Origin: Bdellovibrio bacteriovorus HD100
Lineage (GTDB): Bacteria > Bdellovibrionota > Bdellovibrionia > Bdellovibrionales > Bdellovibrionaceae
NCBI RefSeq assembly: GCF_000196175.1
Contig: NC_005363.1
Span: forward strand, 1,426,001-1,490,000
Direction of reading: 5' to 3'
Length of the DNA stretch: 64,000 nucleotides
Below are positions 41,188-50,605 of this stretch, piece by piece (position 1 is the stretch's first letter; each line of letters starts with the position of its first letter). The notes beneath the pieces are model-generated. The model saw only the letters and a program-made list of their open reading frames with translations. It had not been told where the DNA came from and did not search any database. Both the position numbers and the translations under genes were made by a program.

Positions 41188-42384
41188 ATGAAAAAGTATT
41201 TCTATATACTTGCAGCCTTGAGCATCGCACCGTCGTTTGCTCTTGCTCAAAGTATTGAAAGCGATGTTGATGCTGAGCTTGATCAAATGTATTCAAGCCA
41301 GACAGCACCTGCTGCTCCAGCCGCTCAGGCCGGAATTGCCAACACCGCACCGGTAAGCGGTCAGCCTATTTATATCCTGAATCAGGCGACACCGACTTCC
41401 ACAGCTCAGTTGCAACAGCAACAAATCCAGAAGCAGCCTACAACTATTATTGAGGCTTCTCCGCTGACTGAAAGCCGCGCGGAACAAATCCGTCGTGCCC
41501 GTCAGGACGCTGAAATGCAGACTGAGCAGCGCATTGTTGAAAAACTTGAATCTGCCCGTATGGAAGATGAGAAAAAACGCGCTAACGTTCTATTTGGTGA
41601 CAAGTTCAATCAAATGAACGAACAGCAGCAACAACAGCCTCAAGCTGTTCAGCAGCCTGTGTACGCACAGCCTGTTCAGGTTCAGCAGGTTGAAGAACCA
41701 AAAGAAAACACCCGCGACATCATTCGTGAGGAACTGGCTGCGGCCATGAAAGTGGAAGAAGAAACAGCTTTGGCTCCAATCGAAACCAAGTATGTTGCCG
41801 GTATCGTCGGGGTGGGTGACTATCCAGATGTTAAGAACGTCAAAGGCAACTACTCTTTGGGTGTGGCTTTCGGTAATAAATATGACAACTTCGTGATCGA
41901 GGGTTCTTTCCTTTACTCCAACTATACAGTTGAAGGTCAAGGTTACTACTCTGGTGGCTACGGTTATAACGGTTACAACAACTATCCGTACAACAACGCC
42001 AGCACCTGGATCCCGAACAACATCGACGTGAACCAGTACTCTGGTCAGTTGGCTGCGAAAGTTCAGTTGTTCAGCGGTATCATCAAGCCAGTCATTGGTG
42101 GTTTGGTGTCATACTCTTACAGATCTTTCAGCTGGTCTAACGACAACTACGGTTACTACAACGATACGACTGCGAACTCTCACGCGGTGGATATCGGTAC
42201 TATCGTGGGTGCGGACCTTGAGTTCTCTCCGAAGTACTCTTTGGGTGTGGACTTCCGTTACATGTGGAATCTTTCCAGCCGTGTAAACGCAGAAAATACC
42301 TGGATGTCTGGACCTCAGTACGGGACTCCGATCGAAAAACTGCAGTATTACGTAATGTCTATTGTCGGTCGCGTAAATTTCTAA
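41188..42384 (+). CDS. Gln-rich outer-membrane beta-barrel protein
   Basis: 398 residues. Signal peptide (KYFYILAALSIAPSFALA), a Gln/Pro/Ala-rich low-complexity region (about 30-180, QLQQQQIQKQ; coiled-coil or linker), then an aromatic-rich beta-barrel domain (about 205-398; repeated YNGYNNYPYN, GYYNDTT) with a terminal Phe as usual for BAM substrates. SD GAGGAG. A sigma-54-type promoter lies upstream, making this a candidate regulated surface protein. Specific function unknown; a OmpA-like or adhesin role is possible. Confidence 0.7.
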   Translation: MKKYFYILAALSIAPSFALAQSIESDVDAELDQMYSSQTAPAAPAAQAGIANTAPVSGQPIYILNQATPTSTAQLQQQQIQKQPTTIIEASPLTESRAEQIRRARQDAEMQTEQRIVEKLESARMEDEKKRANVLFGDKFNQMNEQQQQQPQAVQQPVYAQPVQVQQVEEPKENTRDIIREELAAAMKVEEETALAPIETKYVAGIVGVGDYPDVKNVKGNYSLGVAFGNKYDNFVIEGSFLYSNYTVEGQGYYSGGYGYNGYNNYPYNNASTWIPNNIDVNQYSGQLAAKVQLFSGIIKPVIGGLVSYSYRSFSWSNDNYGYYNDTTANSHAVDIGTIVGADLEFSPKYSLGVDFRYMWNLSSRVNAENTWMSGPQYGTPIEKLQYYVMSIVGRVNF

Positions 42385-42426
42385 TCTAATTAGAAAAGTA
42401 AGAAGTTAAATTCCTCAGTGGTTATC

Positions 42427-42458
42427 AACCCCCGCCCTAAAAAGCGGGGGTTGTGTTT
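42427..42458 (+). terminator. Rho-independent terminator after the barrel gene
   Basis: AACCCCCGC (42427-42435) pairs GCGGGGGTT (42444-42452) and is followed by GTGTTTTTT. A second GC-rich hairpin (42471-42494) follows. Confidence 0.8.
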
Positions 42459-42540
42459 TTTCGGGGGACAGCCCGGGGGGCCAAAGCGCCGGGCGGTGCG
42501 AAGGCTGGACTTCGTCGTGCTTTTTAAGCATAGTAATCCT

Positions 42541-43170
42541 ATGCGCTTTCTTTTGATTTTCTTTTTTACGATTTCGGCCCAAGCGGCGACTCTGGTGACG
42601 GAGACGGTGGGACAGGTGTCTGATTATGTGGTCACCAGTCGGGAAGTGCAGATTTCCATGGTGATTGGGCAGGTTCTGGAGCCCAGTTCAAAGTTGCCTA
42701 AAAACACTTTGCCGGAAGTGCGGCCGGGGCAGCCGGGGTTTTCCGGGGCGGTGACTCAGGTGTTGCTGGAGCAGGTTGTGGTCTTGGAGGCGGAAAACTT
42801 CAATGTGGCCGGTGTTCCGGAGGCGGAAGTTGATGCGGCGGTGGCCAAGGTTGAAAAAGCGGTGGCGGGACGTGCCTATTGGGCGGGGATTGAGCCCACG
42901 GCGGCGGAAGTGCGCCGTTTCACCACGCGCAAGCTGGTGGCTAAAAGTTTTCTGAAATTCAAAACCAACTCCATGACCGGAATTATCACCGATCAGGAGG
43001 CGCAGGCTTATTACGAGAAAAACCGCGCCAAGTTCGGAAGTTCTCCGTTTGAGGATTTCCGCGACAACATCAAGGCGTTTCTGGCCCAGCAGCAGCTGGA
43101 AGAGCGCATCCGCTCGTGGTTTGAAGTTATTCAGCGTAAATACAAAGTGCGAAATTTCGTGGCGGAATAA
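42541..43170 (+). CDS. SurA-like periplasmic chaperone-type protein
   Basis: 209 residues from ATG 42541 with a signal peptide (MRFLLIFFFTISAQA). The sequence resembles the N-terminal SurA/PpiC chaperone part (VVTSREVQISMVIGQV, LLEQVVVLEAENF, ITDQEAQAYYEKNRAKFG) but no parvulin PPIase domain is present. A longer frame from 42418 crosses the terminator and is rejected. May fold outer-membrane proteins such as the barrel just upstream. Confidence 0.65.
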   Translation: MRFLLIFFFTISAQAATLVTETVGQVSDYVVTSREVQISMVIGQVLEPSSKLPKNTLPEVRPGQPGFSGAVTQVLLEQVVVLEAENFNVAGVPEAEVDAAVAKVEKAVAGRAYWAGIEPTAAEVRRFTTRKLVAKSFLKFKTNSMTGIITDQEAQAYYEKNRAKFGSSPFEDFRDNIKAFLAQQQLEERIRSWFEVIQRKYKVRNFVAE

Positions 43171-43172
43171 GT

Positions 43173-43610
43173 ATGCATGTGGAAGTTCTAAAAGGGCCAC
43201 AGAAGCCCGCAATGCGTGCCCTGGTGGAGGCGATTCATGCCGAACAGGGGCTGGCCGCGTCTTTTTACTGGCCCCAGGATTTATTGGGGGCCGAGCTGGC
43301 CACGGCTGAAGCCATCGGAGTCTTTGAAGGTGAGGTTCTTACGGGTTTTGTCCTGTACCGTGAAACCCCGGATGTTTGGGAGATTTCGCTGGTGGCGACC
43401 CATCCTCAGTTTCGCCGTCGCGGCCTGATGGAGCACCTGTTGAGGCATATGATCGCCGCAAAGGGTCAAGGTCGGGCCTTGTGGCTGGAAGTTCATGAAG
43501 AGAATGTTTCTGCGCAAAAACTCTATGAAAAACTCGGGTTTACGGAAGTTCGCCGGCGCCCCCGGTACTATAAGGACGGGGCCACAGCGATTTTGTACTC
43601 ACTATCCTGA
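43173..43610 (+). CDS. GNAT-family N-acetyltransferase (RimI-like)
   Basis: 145 residues with the GNAT core: motif A VATHPQFRRRGLMEHLL (acetyl-CoA pyrophosphate loop RRRGL), motif B WLEVHEENVSAQKLYEKLGF and C-terminal RRRPRYY. RimI-type proteins acetylate protein N-termini such as ribosomal S18, but small-molecule substrates are equally possible. Starts two bases after the SurA-like gene. Confidence 0.85.
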   Translation: MHVEVLKGPQKPAMRALVEAIHAEQGLAASFYWPQDLLGAELATAEAIGVFEGEVLTGFVLYRETPDVWEISLVATHPQFRRRGLMEHLLRHMIAAKGQGRALWLEVHEENVSAQKLYEKLGFTEVRRRPRYYKDGATAILYSLS

Positions 43611-43687
43611 CCCACAAAGGGTCCAAGGGCTCAGCTCAGATAAACCCTTGCACTTCTTCGATTTTATTGTTAATTTAGATCCGTTCA

Positions 43688-43713
43688 ATGGGCCCCGCAG
43701 GCCCATTTTTTTT
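43688..43713 (+). terminator. Terminator before the rimP-nusA block
   Basis: ATGGGCC (43688-43694) and GGCCCAT (43700-43706) with a CCGCA loop and a T-run to about 43713. Separates the GNAT gene from the translation block. Confidence 0.8.
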
Positions 43714-43827
43714 TGTACCGGCCCCGCCCGGGCAGTTCCCACATGTCGACCCAAAACGTGCGACGAGGTAGCTGAGACAGGTTCTTAGGGGCTTGTTTGA
43801 GCTTATTTTATTTTAGGATTGAACGAA

Positions 43828-44352
43828 ATGTCAGAGTCTCCATCTTGGATGGCAAAAGTAGAAAAGATCGCCAACGACGTCGCGGCCGCGCAGGGCTGTG
43901 TGCTTTACGATATTGAATTCGTTGGTTTGGGCAAGGGGCGCACGCTTCGTCTTTTCATCGACAGAGAAGAAGAAGGCGCAATCAGCATTGAGGATTGCAC
44001 CAACGTGTCCCGCGGTTTGAGCGAAATTCTGGATGCAGATGAAGAGATGATTCCAGGTGGCGAATACAATCTGGAGGTTTCAACTCCGGGTCTGGATCGT
44101 CATCTTAAAAAACCATGGCACTTCAAAAAGGCGATTGGCAAAAAGGTTTACATCAAAACTACCAAGGCGCTGGAGTCCGTGGGAGTGGAAGACAAAAAAT
44201 GGAAGAACGCCAAAACCGTCGAAGAGGTTCTTGAATCCGCCGACGAGCAGGGTGTTCGCTTTGTTGTGAAGGACGTGGAGATCAAAATCCCGTACGCGAT
44301 GATCGACAGGGCAAAATTGGTTTTTGAATATACTAAAGGTCAGAAAAAGTAA
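43828..44352 (+). CDS. rimP: Ribosome maturation factor RimP
   Basis: 174 residues beginning at ATG 43828 (AGGA nine bases upstream; the TTG three codons earlier has no room for it). Two-domain RimP layout: first part with YDIEFVGLGKGRTLRLFIDREEEG, then EYNLEVSTPGLDRHLKK, second SH3-like part. Binds 30S during assembly. First gene of the rimP-nusA-infB-rbfA-truB unit. Confidence 0.94.
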   Translation: MSESPSWMAKVEKIANDVAAAQGCVLYDIEFVGLGKGRTLRLFIDREEEGAISIEDCTNVSRGLSEILDADEEMIPGGEYNLEVSTPGLDRHLKKPWHFKKAIGKKVYIKTTKALESVGVEDKKWKNAKTVEEVLESADEQGVRFVVKDVEIKIPYAMIDRAKLVFEYTKGQKK

Positions 44353-44367
44353 CGAGAGAGGAAAATC

Positions 44368-45756
44368 ATGGCTGAAAATGTGTTTTCAGATCTTTCCAAG
44401 GTGATTGATCAAGTCGGAAAAGACAAAGGTATCGACAAACAGGTTGTTATCGATGCAATCACTCAGGGTATGCTGGTAGCTGCACGTAAAAAATACGGTA
44501 CTTACCGCGAGATCGAAGCTGCATACAACGAAGACACCGGCGAAGTTGAACTGTTTGAGTTCAAAGAAGTTGTTCCTCGTGAAAAATACATCGATGAAGA
44601 AGTTGAGATTCCTCTTGATGAAGCTCAGAAGCTGGATCCAAATGTTCAGCTGGATGACTCCATTGGTATCAAAATGGAAGCTTCCGACCTGGGCCGTATC
44701 GCTGCTCAGACTGCAAAACAAATCATCATGCAGAAAGTGCGTGATGCGGAACGCAACATCATCTTCAATGAATTTGAAGAGCGCAAAGGCGAGATCGCTT
44801 CCGGTATCGCACGTCGTGTTGAAAAAGGCGCGATCGTTGTCGATTTGGGCCGCACTGAGGCTTACATTCCGCCTCGTGAACAGATCCCGGGCGAACAATA
44901 CAAGCCAGGCGATCGCATTCAGGGTTACCTTTCTGAAGTTCGTCAGACGACACGTGGTCCTCAGATCATCATGTCCCGCGCTGATGAACGTTATTTGATG
45001 AAACTTTTCGAAATGGAAGTTCCAGAGATCTACGACGGTGTTGTGGAAATCATGGCAGCCGCTCGTGAACCAGGACAGCGCGCGAAAATCGCGGTTCGTT
45101 CCAAAGACAACTCCGTGGACCCGGTAGGGGCTTGCGTGGGTATGAAGGGTTCCCGTGTTCAGAATATCGTTCAGGAGCTTCGTGGCGAGAAAATCGACAT
45201 CGTTCCTTGGGACGAGGATATCACTCGTTTCGCGTGCAACGCTTTGGCGCCTGCGGAAATCTCCCGCGTGTTCCTGGATGATGCCAACCGCGAAATGGAA
45301 ATCGTTGTTCCGGACTCTCAATTGTCTTTGGCTATCGGTAAACGTGGTCAAAACGTGCGTCTGGCAGCGAAACTGACAACTTGGAAGCTGGATATCATTT
45401 CTGAATCTTCAGCGGCTTCCCGCACAGCGGAATCCATCTTCAATCTGATGTTGATCCCGGGCATGAGCGAAACCATGGCTCAGAACATCTTCCAGTCCGG
45501 CTTCGGTTCATTCCAGGCTGTGGCGACGGCGGCTGTTGAAGAGCTGATGACAATCCCTGGTTACGACGATCCAGACAAAGCCGAAAAGCTTTCCAAAGAA
45601 GCCAAAGGCCTGGTTGCGAAGTATGAATCTGAAGGTGTGCCGGTTCCAACCGCTCCTTCAGTTGCCAAGGACAAAGGTTCCAACGTGTCTGCAAAAGAGC
45701 AGGCCGATCTTCTGTTGAAGCAAGAGTTGAAAAAACTCGAAGCTGAAGAAGAGTAG
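44368..45756 (+). CDS. nusA: Transcription termination/antitermination factor NusA
   Basis: 462 residues: N-terminal RNAP-binding domain (1-130), S1 domain (about 135-200), KH1 (about 225-300; SVDPVGACVGMKGSRVQ) and KH2 (about 305-345; LSLAIGKRGQNV), then a helix-hairpin-helix-type C-terminal repeat (LIPGMSETMAQNIF, FGSFQAV). Functions in pausing, termination and rrn antitermination, standard in bacteria. SD GAGAGGA before ATG. Confidence 0.96.
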   Translation: MAENVFSDLSKVIDQVGKDKGIDKQVVIDAITQGMLVAARKKYGTYREIEAAYNEDTGEVELFEFKEVVPREKYIDEEVEIPLDEAQKLDPNVQLDDSIGIKMEASDLGRIAAQTAKQIIMQKVRDAERNIIFNEFEERKGEIASGIARRVEKGAIVVDLGRTEAYIPPREQIPGEQYKPGDRIQGYLSEVRQTTRGPQIIMSRADERYLMKLFEMEVPEIYDGVVEIMAAAREPGQRAKIAVRSKDNSVDPVGACVGMKGSRVQNIVQELRGEKIDIVPWDEDITRFACNALAPAEISRVFLDDANREMEIVVPDSQLSLAIGKRGQNVRLAAKLTTWKLDIISESSAASRTAESIFNLMLIPGMSETMAQNIFQSGFGSFQAVATAAVEELMTIPGYDDPDKAEKLSKEAKGLVAKYESEGVPVPTAPSVAKDKGSNVSAKEQADLLLKQELKKLEAEEE

Positions 45757-45790
45757 TATTTAGTTATTTGGATAGAGAACAACAACGCCG

Positions 45791-45839
45791 CCCCGGCAAA
45801 GTATCGGGGTGAGGCAGGCTGCCCCGGAAAGTTCCGGGG
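45791..45839 (+). other. Tandem hairpins in the infB leader
   Basis: CCCCG/CGGGG (45791-45795/45805-45809) and CCCCGGA/TCCGGGG (45822-45828/45833-45839) lie in the nusA-infB gap. The two are similar in sequence, a partial direct repeat. Possible attenuator or processing site. Confidence 0.4.
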
Positions 45840-45857
45840 TCTAAGCAGGGAGACTGA

Positions 45858-48785
45858 GTGAGTAATCCAAAGGTTTTTGAATTTGCAAAAGAGATCGGGA
45901 TGACCCCGCTGGCCCTCATGGATAAGATCCGCGAGTGGCACTTGCCGGTGAAGAGCCACATGGCGGAGCTGGAGCCCGAAGTTCTGGAGCAGATTAAAAT
46001 TAAACTCAGCGGCGGTGAGAAATCCGGCGATGAGGCCAAACCAAAAAAGACAGCGGCTCGCAAAGCGGCGCCGAAAAAGGCGGCTGTGGCTGCTCCGGTT
46101 CCGGAAGCTGATGCTTCTTCGGCGGCGGCCAAAACTCCTGTGATTCGTCGTAAAAAAGACGAAGTGCCTGCTGAGGCTCCAAAAGCCAAAGTGGTGGCGA
46201 AGCCTGAAGGCGAAGTTGAAGAGGCGGCAGCGGCTCCTAAAACCACACGTGTCGTGGTGAAAAAGCCGGCTGTAAAAGCAGAAGCGGAAGAAGTTGAAGA
46301 AACTCCGGAAGTGGAAGCGGCCGCCCCAGTTGAAGAAAAAGCTCCTGTTAAAGCAGCTGTGAAAGAGGAAGCGCCGGCTCCGGTTGAAAAGCCAGAACCC
46401 GTGGTTGCCAAAGAAGTTCCTGCCGCTCCAGTGGCAGCAGCTCCTGAAGCCCCGGCTCCTCAGGCACGCAAGAAGGAAGTTGTTGTGGGCACGAGCGGTG
46501 TATCCAGCTCGGCAACACCGGCTTCCGCTCCTAAAAGAAATATTATTGGACGCATGGATCTTTCCCGCGTTCAGTCCCAGGCTCCGCAGCGCCCTCAAGG
46601 CGAACGCCCTGCAGGTGGATTCACTCCACGTGCCGGTGGCGAACAGCGTGGTGCCAGCGCCAGCTTCACCGGACAGCGTCCGGGGGGCTTCAACCGCCCT
46701 GCGGGCGGCGCGCCGACGCGCAACATCCGCACAGGTTTCGTGGCAGCCAACCAGCCGCCTGAACCTATCGTAGAAACGGGTGCTGATCGTGGCGGTCGTG
46801 ACTTCGACAAGCGCAAACGCACCTTTGGCCCTTCTGCTCCGGCGGCAGGCCCAGCGGCTGCCGGTCGTGGTGCTGGTGAAAAAGAAGAAGTTGTAGTCAG
46901 CTTCAACGCGGTTGAATTCCGTAAGCGTGAGATGGTCTTCCAGCCTAAAAAGAAAAAAGGTCTGTTGGATCGTGACGCCATGAAAACTCAGATCACGACT
47001 CCTTCCGCGCACAAACGTGTCGTGAAGGTGAATAACACTATGAAATTGAGCGACCTGGCCATGGAAATGGGTCTGAAGGCGCCTCAATTGGTTCGTGAAC
47101 TGATGAAACAGGGTGTGATGGCCAACATGAACATGGATCTGGATTTCGACACGATCGCCTTGATCGTTCCGGAGTTTGGTTGGGAAGCACAAAACGTATT
47201 TAAAACGGCGGACGAAGTTGCTGAACAGACGGCATTCGGTGATCTGGATGCAGCTCCAGTGACTCGTCCTCCAGTAGTAACTGTTATGGGTCACGTCGAT
47301 CACGGTAAAACATCCCTTTTGGATGCGATTCGCAATGCGGACGTGGCCAAAGGTGAGGCCGGCGGTATCACACAGCACATTGGTGCTTACAGCGTGAAAA
47401 TCGAAGACGGCAGCCTGATCACATTCCTGGATACCCCGGGCCACGAAGCCTTCACGGCTATGCGTGCTCGTGGTGCCAACGCCACTGACATCGCGATCAT
47501 CGTGGTGGCGGCGGATGACGGTATGATGCCTCAGACTCAAGAGGCGATTAACCACGCCAAAGCAGCGGGCGTACCAATCATCGTGGCAGTGAATAAAATT
47601 GATAAACCAGGCGCCAACCCAGAGCGTATCAAGCAACAGTTGACTGAGCTTGAAATCGTTCCTGAGGAGTGGGGTGGATCCACGATCTTCTGCGAAGTTT
47701 CTGCATTGAAGAAAACGGGTATCACTGAATTGCTGGAGCAGATCAAATTGGTTGCGGAAGTGGCCGAATTGAAAGCAAATCCAAAACGTTCCGGTACCGG
47801 TCTGGTAATCGAAGCGAAAATGGAAAAAGGCAAAGGCCCTGTGGCGACTTTGCTGGTTAAAGACGGTACGGTTGAAGTGGGTCAGTACATCGTTGCTGGT
47901 ACCATGAAAGGCCGCGTTCGTTCTTTGACCAACGACCGTGGTGAGCGTGTTCAGTCCGCGGGTCCTGGTATCCCTGTTGAGGTGCTGGGTCTTGAGGCGG
48001 TTCCTGCTGCCGGTGACAAGTTCGACATCGTGAAAGACGAAGTCACGGCGACCAAGGTTTCTGAATTGAGAAAAGAGCAGGCTGAAAAAGCGGCAGCAAC
48101 TCCGGCGGCTAAATTGTCTCTGGACGAAGTGTTTGCGAAAGTAAAAGCCGGCGACGTGAAAGAGCTAGCGATCGTGTTGAAAGCCGATGTGCATGGTTCT
48201 TTGGAAGCGATCAACGGAATGCTTGCCAAACTTTCCACTCCGGAAGTTAAAGCTCGTGTTATCCACTCTGCAGTGGGTGGTATCAACGAGGGTGATATCG
48301 TTCTTGCCAACACGGCAAAAGGTATCGTTCTGGGCTTCAACGTACGTCCGGATCTGGGCGCACAGGCGAAAGCAAAACAAATGGGCGTGGATGTTCGTAC
48401 GTATTCTATCGTGTACGAGCTGATCGACCAGATGAAGGCGGCCATGGGCGGTCTGTTGTCTCCGGATATCGTCGAAGAAGTCCTGGGTCGTGCAGAAGTG
48501 CGTAACGTGTTCACTGTTCCTAAAGTTGGTACGATTGCAGGTTGCTTCGTTATCGATGGTAAAGTTCAGCGTAACGCGAGCATCCGTTTGCTGCGTGAAA
48601 ATAAAATTGTATACGAAGGCAAAATTGCCTCCCTTAAACGCTTCAAAGACGACGCCAAAGAAGTGGCTTCCGGCTATGAGTGCGGTATCGGTATCGAGAA
48701 CTACAACGACGTTAAAGTGGGTGACCAGATGGAAGCCTTCGTTAAAAAAGAAGTGGCTCGTGAGCTAGAGGGCGGAGCTAACTAA
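45858..48785 (+). CDS. infB: Translation initiation factor IF-2
   Basis: 975 residues from GTG 45858 (AGGGAG upstream). An N-terminal IF2N domain, a long Ala/Pro/Lys/Glu-rich linker (about 60-340), then the G domain with [13 protein letters not shown] near residue 478, NKID(K) and the SALK loop, followed by domains II-IV. The GTPase joins initiator tRNA to the 30S and promotes subunit joining. The Ala/Pro/Gly-rich linker is longer than in E. coli (890 aa), which may reflect lineage expansion. Confidence 0.96.
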   Translation: MSNPKVFEFAKEIGMTPLALMDKIREWHLPVKSHMAELEPEVLEQIKIKLSGGEKSGDEAKPKKTAARKAAPKKAAVAAPVPEADASSAAAKTPVIRRKKDEVPAEAPKAKVVAKPEGEVEEAAAAPKTTRVVVKKPAVKAEAEEVEETPEVEAAAPVEEKAPVKAAVKEEAPAPVEKPEPVVAKEVPAAPVAAAPEAPAPQARKKEVVVGTSGVSSSATPASAPKRNIIGRMDLSRVQSQAPQRPQGERPAGGFTPRAGGEQRGASASFTGQRPGGFNRPAGGAPTRNIRTGFVAANQPPEPIVETGADRGGRDFDKRKRTFGPSAPAAGPAAAGRGAGEKEEVVVSFNAVEFRKREMVFQPKKKKGLLDRDAMKTQITTPSAHKRVVKVNNTMKLSDLAMEMGLKAPQLVRELMKQGVMANMNMDLDFDTIALIVPEFGWEAQNVFKTADEVAEQTAFGDLDAAPVTRPPVVTVMGHVDHGKTSLLDAIRNADVAKGEAGGITQHIGAYSVKIEDGSLITFLDTPGHEAFTAMRARGANATDIAIIVVAADDGMMPQTQEAINHAKAAGVPIIVAVNKIDKPGANPERIKQQLTELEIVPEEWGGSTIFCEVSALKKTGITELLEQIKLVAEVAELKANPKRSGTGLVIEAKMEKGKGPVATLLVKDGTVEVGQYIVAGTMKGRVRSLTNDRGERVQSAGPGIPVEVLGLEAVPAAGDKFDIVKDEVTATKVSELRKEQAEKAAATPAAKLSLDEVFAKVKAGDVKELAIVLKADVHGSLEAINGMLAKLSTPEVKARVIHSAVGGINEGDIVLANTAKGIVLGFNVRPDLGAQAKAKQMGVDVRTYSIVYELIDQMKAAMGGLLSPDIVEEVLGRAEVRNVFTVPKVGTIAGCFVIDGKVQRNASIRLLRENKIVYEGKIASLKRFKDDAKEVASGYECGIGIENYNDVKVGDQMEAFVKKEVARELEGGAN

Positions 48786-49189
48786 TGAAGAATATGGGTG
48801 ATGGGCGCCGTATTGCCCGCGTTGAGCGTGAAATTCAAGCGACCATTGCTCAGTTCCTGATTCGTGGTTTCAAAACACCGTTGCCAGGTCTGGTGACGGT
48901 GGCTTCTGTAAAAATGCCTGCGGATCTTCGTGCGGCAAAAGTTTATGTCAGTATTCTTGGAGACGAAAAGCAACAGGATGAAGCCCTGGATCTTCTTCAA
49001 GAGCGTGCCTTTGAAATTCAGAACTACATCGGCAAAGAGCTGAAAATGCGTTATTGCCCGAAGTTGACCTTTTACCTGGATCACGCCACCGAGCAGGTGC
49101 TGAAGGTTGAAAAAATCCTTCACGAGCTTGAGCTTGAGCGCAAGGCCAATAACCCTGGCGAAGGTTCCGACGAATCCGATGACGAATAA
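48785..49189 (+). CDS. rbfA: Ribosome-binding factor A
   Basis: 134 residues with the KH-like RbfA fold: RVEREIQATIAQFLIRG, VSILGDEKQQDEALDLL, RYCPKLTFYLDHATEQ. Cold-shock and 30S maturation factor acting on helix 1 of 16S rRNA. Its ATG overlaps the infB stop (TAATG) and its 3' end overlaps the truB start. Confidence 0.93.
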   Translation: MKNMGDGRRIARVEREIQATIAQFLIRGFKTPLPGLVTVASVKMPADLRAAKVYVSILGDEKQQDEALDLLQERAFEIQNYIGKELKMRYCPKLTFYLDHATEQVLKVEKILHELELERKANNPGEGSDESDDE

Positions 49190-50105
49190 AAATCAATTCA
49201 ATGGTCTGCTGCTGGTGGATAAACCTTCAGGGATCTCCAGCCATGACGTTGTGGCGCGTTTGCGCCGCATTCTTTCCACGCGCGCTGTGGGGCATTCCGG
49301 CACTCTGGATCCCATGGCTTCGGGTCTGATGGCCTGTCTGGTGAACGAGGGCACAAAACTTAGCCAATACATTCTGGAAGGCGACAAGGGCTACCGCCTG
49401 CGTGCGCAGTTCGGGATTCGCACCGACACCCTCGACACGACCGGCGAAACTTTGGAAACCCGTCCCACGGATCATTTGACCCGGGAACTGATCCTGTCCG
49501 AGGCCCTCAAGCTTCAGGGCGAGATGGAAGTTGAAGTGCCTATTTACTCGGCAATCAAGGTTCAGGGTAAAAAGCTTTATGAATACGCCCGGGGCGAGCA
49601 GGAAGTGACCATTCCCAAGAAGGTCATGAAGTTCTGGGATATTGAACCTGTGGAAATCGGCTCTGATTGGGCAGAATTTGATATCAAATGCAGTAAGGGC
49701 AGCTATATCCGCACCTGGATCGACCTGCTGGGTAAGGCCTTGGGGTGTGGGGCGGCGATGAGCGGCCTGCGCCGGACGTGGTCTTCACCGTATAAAATTG
49801 ACCAGGCTCAGACTCTGGAGCAGATCGAGGCTTCGGTCAAAGGCGGCTCTTTAGGCCCTGCTTTTGTTCCCATGGAGCTGGCGCTGCCTCAGGTGAAACG
49901 TATTCGAATCAAGGGGCAAGACAAGGTCCTTTTGGGGAATGGCCAGATCAGCCATGACCTCAGATCCCAGCTTATTTCGGCCTTCAATCCCGATGTGGAC
50001 CAGTACATTCAGGTTCTGGCCCAAGAGGGGGGCGAGCTTTTGGCCGTTATTGGCCTGGAGCCCGGCCGGGGGTTCGTTCTACGCAGGGTATTTAAATACT
50101 CTTGA
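49179..50105 (+). CDS. truB: tRNA pseudouridine-55 synthase TruB
   Basis: 308 residues from ATG 49179, which overlaps the rbfA end by 11 bases; a longer frame to 49107 lies in rbfA. Catalytic Asp in GHSGTLDPMASGLM; further motifs KPSGISSHDVVARL, GYRLRAQFGIRTDTLD, IRTWIDLLG. Modifies U55 of all tRNAs. Continues the translation block. Confidence 0.94.
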   Translation: MTNKNQFNGLLLVDKPSGISSHDVVARLRRILSTRAVGHSGTLDPMASGLMACLVNEGTKLSQYILEGDKGYRLRAQFGIRTDTLDTTGETLETRPTDHLTRELILSEALKLQGEMEVEVPIYSAIKVQGKKLYEYARGEQEVTIPKKVMKFWDIEPVEIGSDWAEFDIKCSKGSYIRTWIDLLGKALGCGAAMSGLRRTWSSPYKIDQAQTLEQIEASVKGGSLGPAFVPMELALPQVKRIRIKGQDKVLLGNGQISHDLRSQLISAFNPDVDQYIQVLAQEGGELLAVIGLEPGRGFVLRRVFKYS

Positions 50106-50199
50106 CCCGTTTGGGGCTTGGGTTTAAACCATAACTTCACAAAAAATCTCTCTGGAGCGACAGCCATGACGCCCGAGGGGGATGTGATAACTAAAACCA

Positions 50200-50218
50200 T
50201 TTCAGGGCAACCTGGAAA
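50200..50218 (+). other. Possible S15 leader hairpin
   Basis: CAGG-GCAA-CCTG within a slightly longer TTTC(A)GG/CCTGGAAA pairing lies just before the rpsO SD. S15 often regulates its own mRNA, so this hairpin is a candidate binding site. Confidence 0.3.
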
Positions 50219-50235
50219 CACTTAAGGAGACGCTA

Positions 50236-50505
50236 ATGGCAGTCACTAAAGATCAAACATCTCAGATCGTAAAAAAATTCAAAACTTCTGACCTGGACAC
50301 TGGTTCCTCTGAAGTTCAAATCGCTCTTTTGACAGCGAAAATCAACGATTTGACAAACCACTTTGCGAAACACAAAAAAGACCACCACGGCCGTCGCGGT
50401 TTGGTGACTATGGTTAACAAAAGAAGAAAACTTTTGGACTACCTACATCGCAAAGATGTTAAAAAATACCAAGACCTTATCAAGGCTTTGGATATCCGTA
50501 AGTAA
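50236..50505 (+). CDS. rpsO: Ribosomal protein S15
   Basis: 89 residues, usual S15 length and sequence: [56 protein letters not shown]. Binds the 16S rRNA central domain. AAGGAG precedes ATG. Its place before pnp is conserved widely in bacteria. Confidence 0.97.
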   Translation: MAVTKDQTSQIVKKFKTSDLDTGSSEVQIALLTAKINDLTNHFAKHKKDHHGRRGLVTMVNKRRKLLDYLHRKDVKKYQDLIKALDIRK

Positions 50506-50526
50506 TCAAAAGATTCTAAATGCAAT

Positions 50527-50584
50527 GAAGGGGCGCAGAGCCCCTTCGTCGTTTCAAGCCACAGCAGCAGAGCATAAGGCTCTG
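50527..50584 (+). other. rpsO-pnp intergenic hairpins
   Basis: GAAGGGGC/GCCCCTTC (50527-50534/50540-50547) and CAGAGC/GCTCTG (50568-50573/50579-50584). The first lacks a good U-run. In E. coli this interval is cut by RNase III for pnp autocontrol, so a similar role is possible. Confidence 0.5.
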
Positions 50585-50605
50585 TGATAACTTCAAGGAG
50601 ATTTA

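Noticed and set aside
42418-42540. N-terminal extension of the SurA-like gene
   Set aside because: It runs over a strong terminator and lacks an RBS; the ATG at 42541 gives a clean signal peptide.
45561-47636. 691-residue open frame on the minus strand of infB
   Set aside because: Antisense to a clear infB gene; composition is Phe/Arg/His/Ser-rich, typical of a GC-skewed shadow, with no RBS or homology features.
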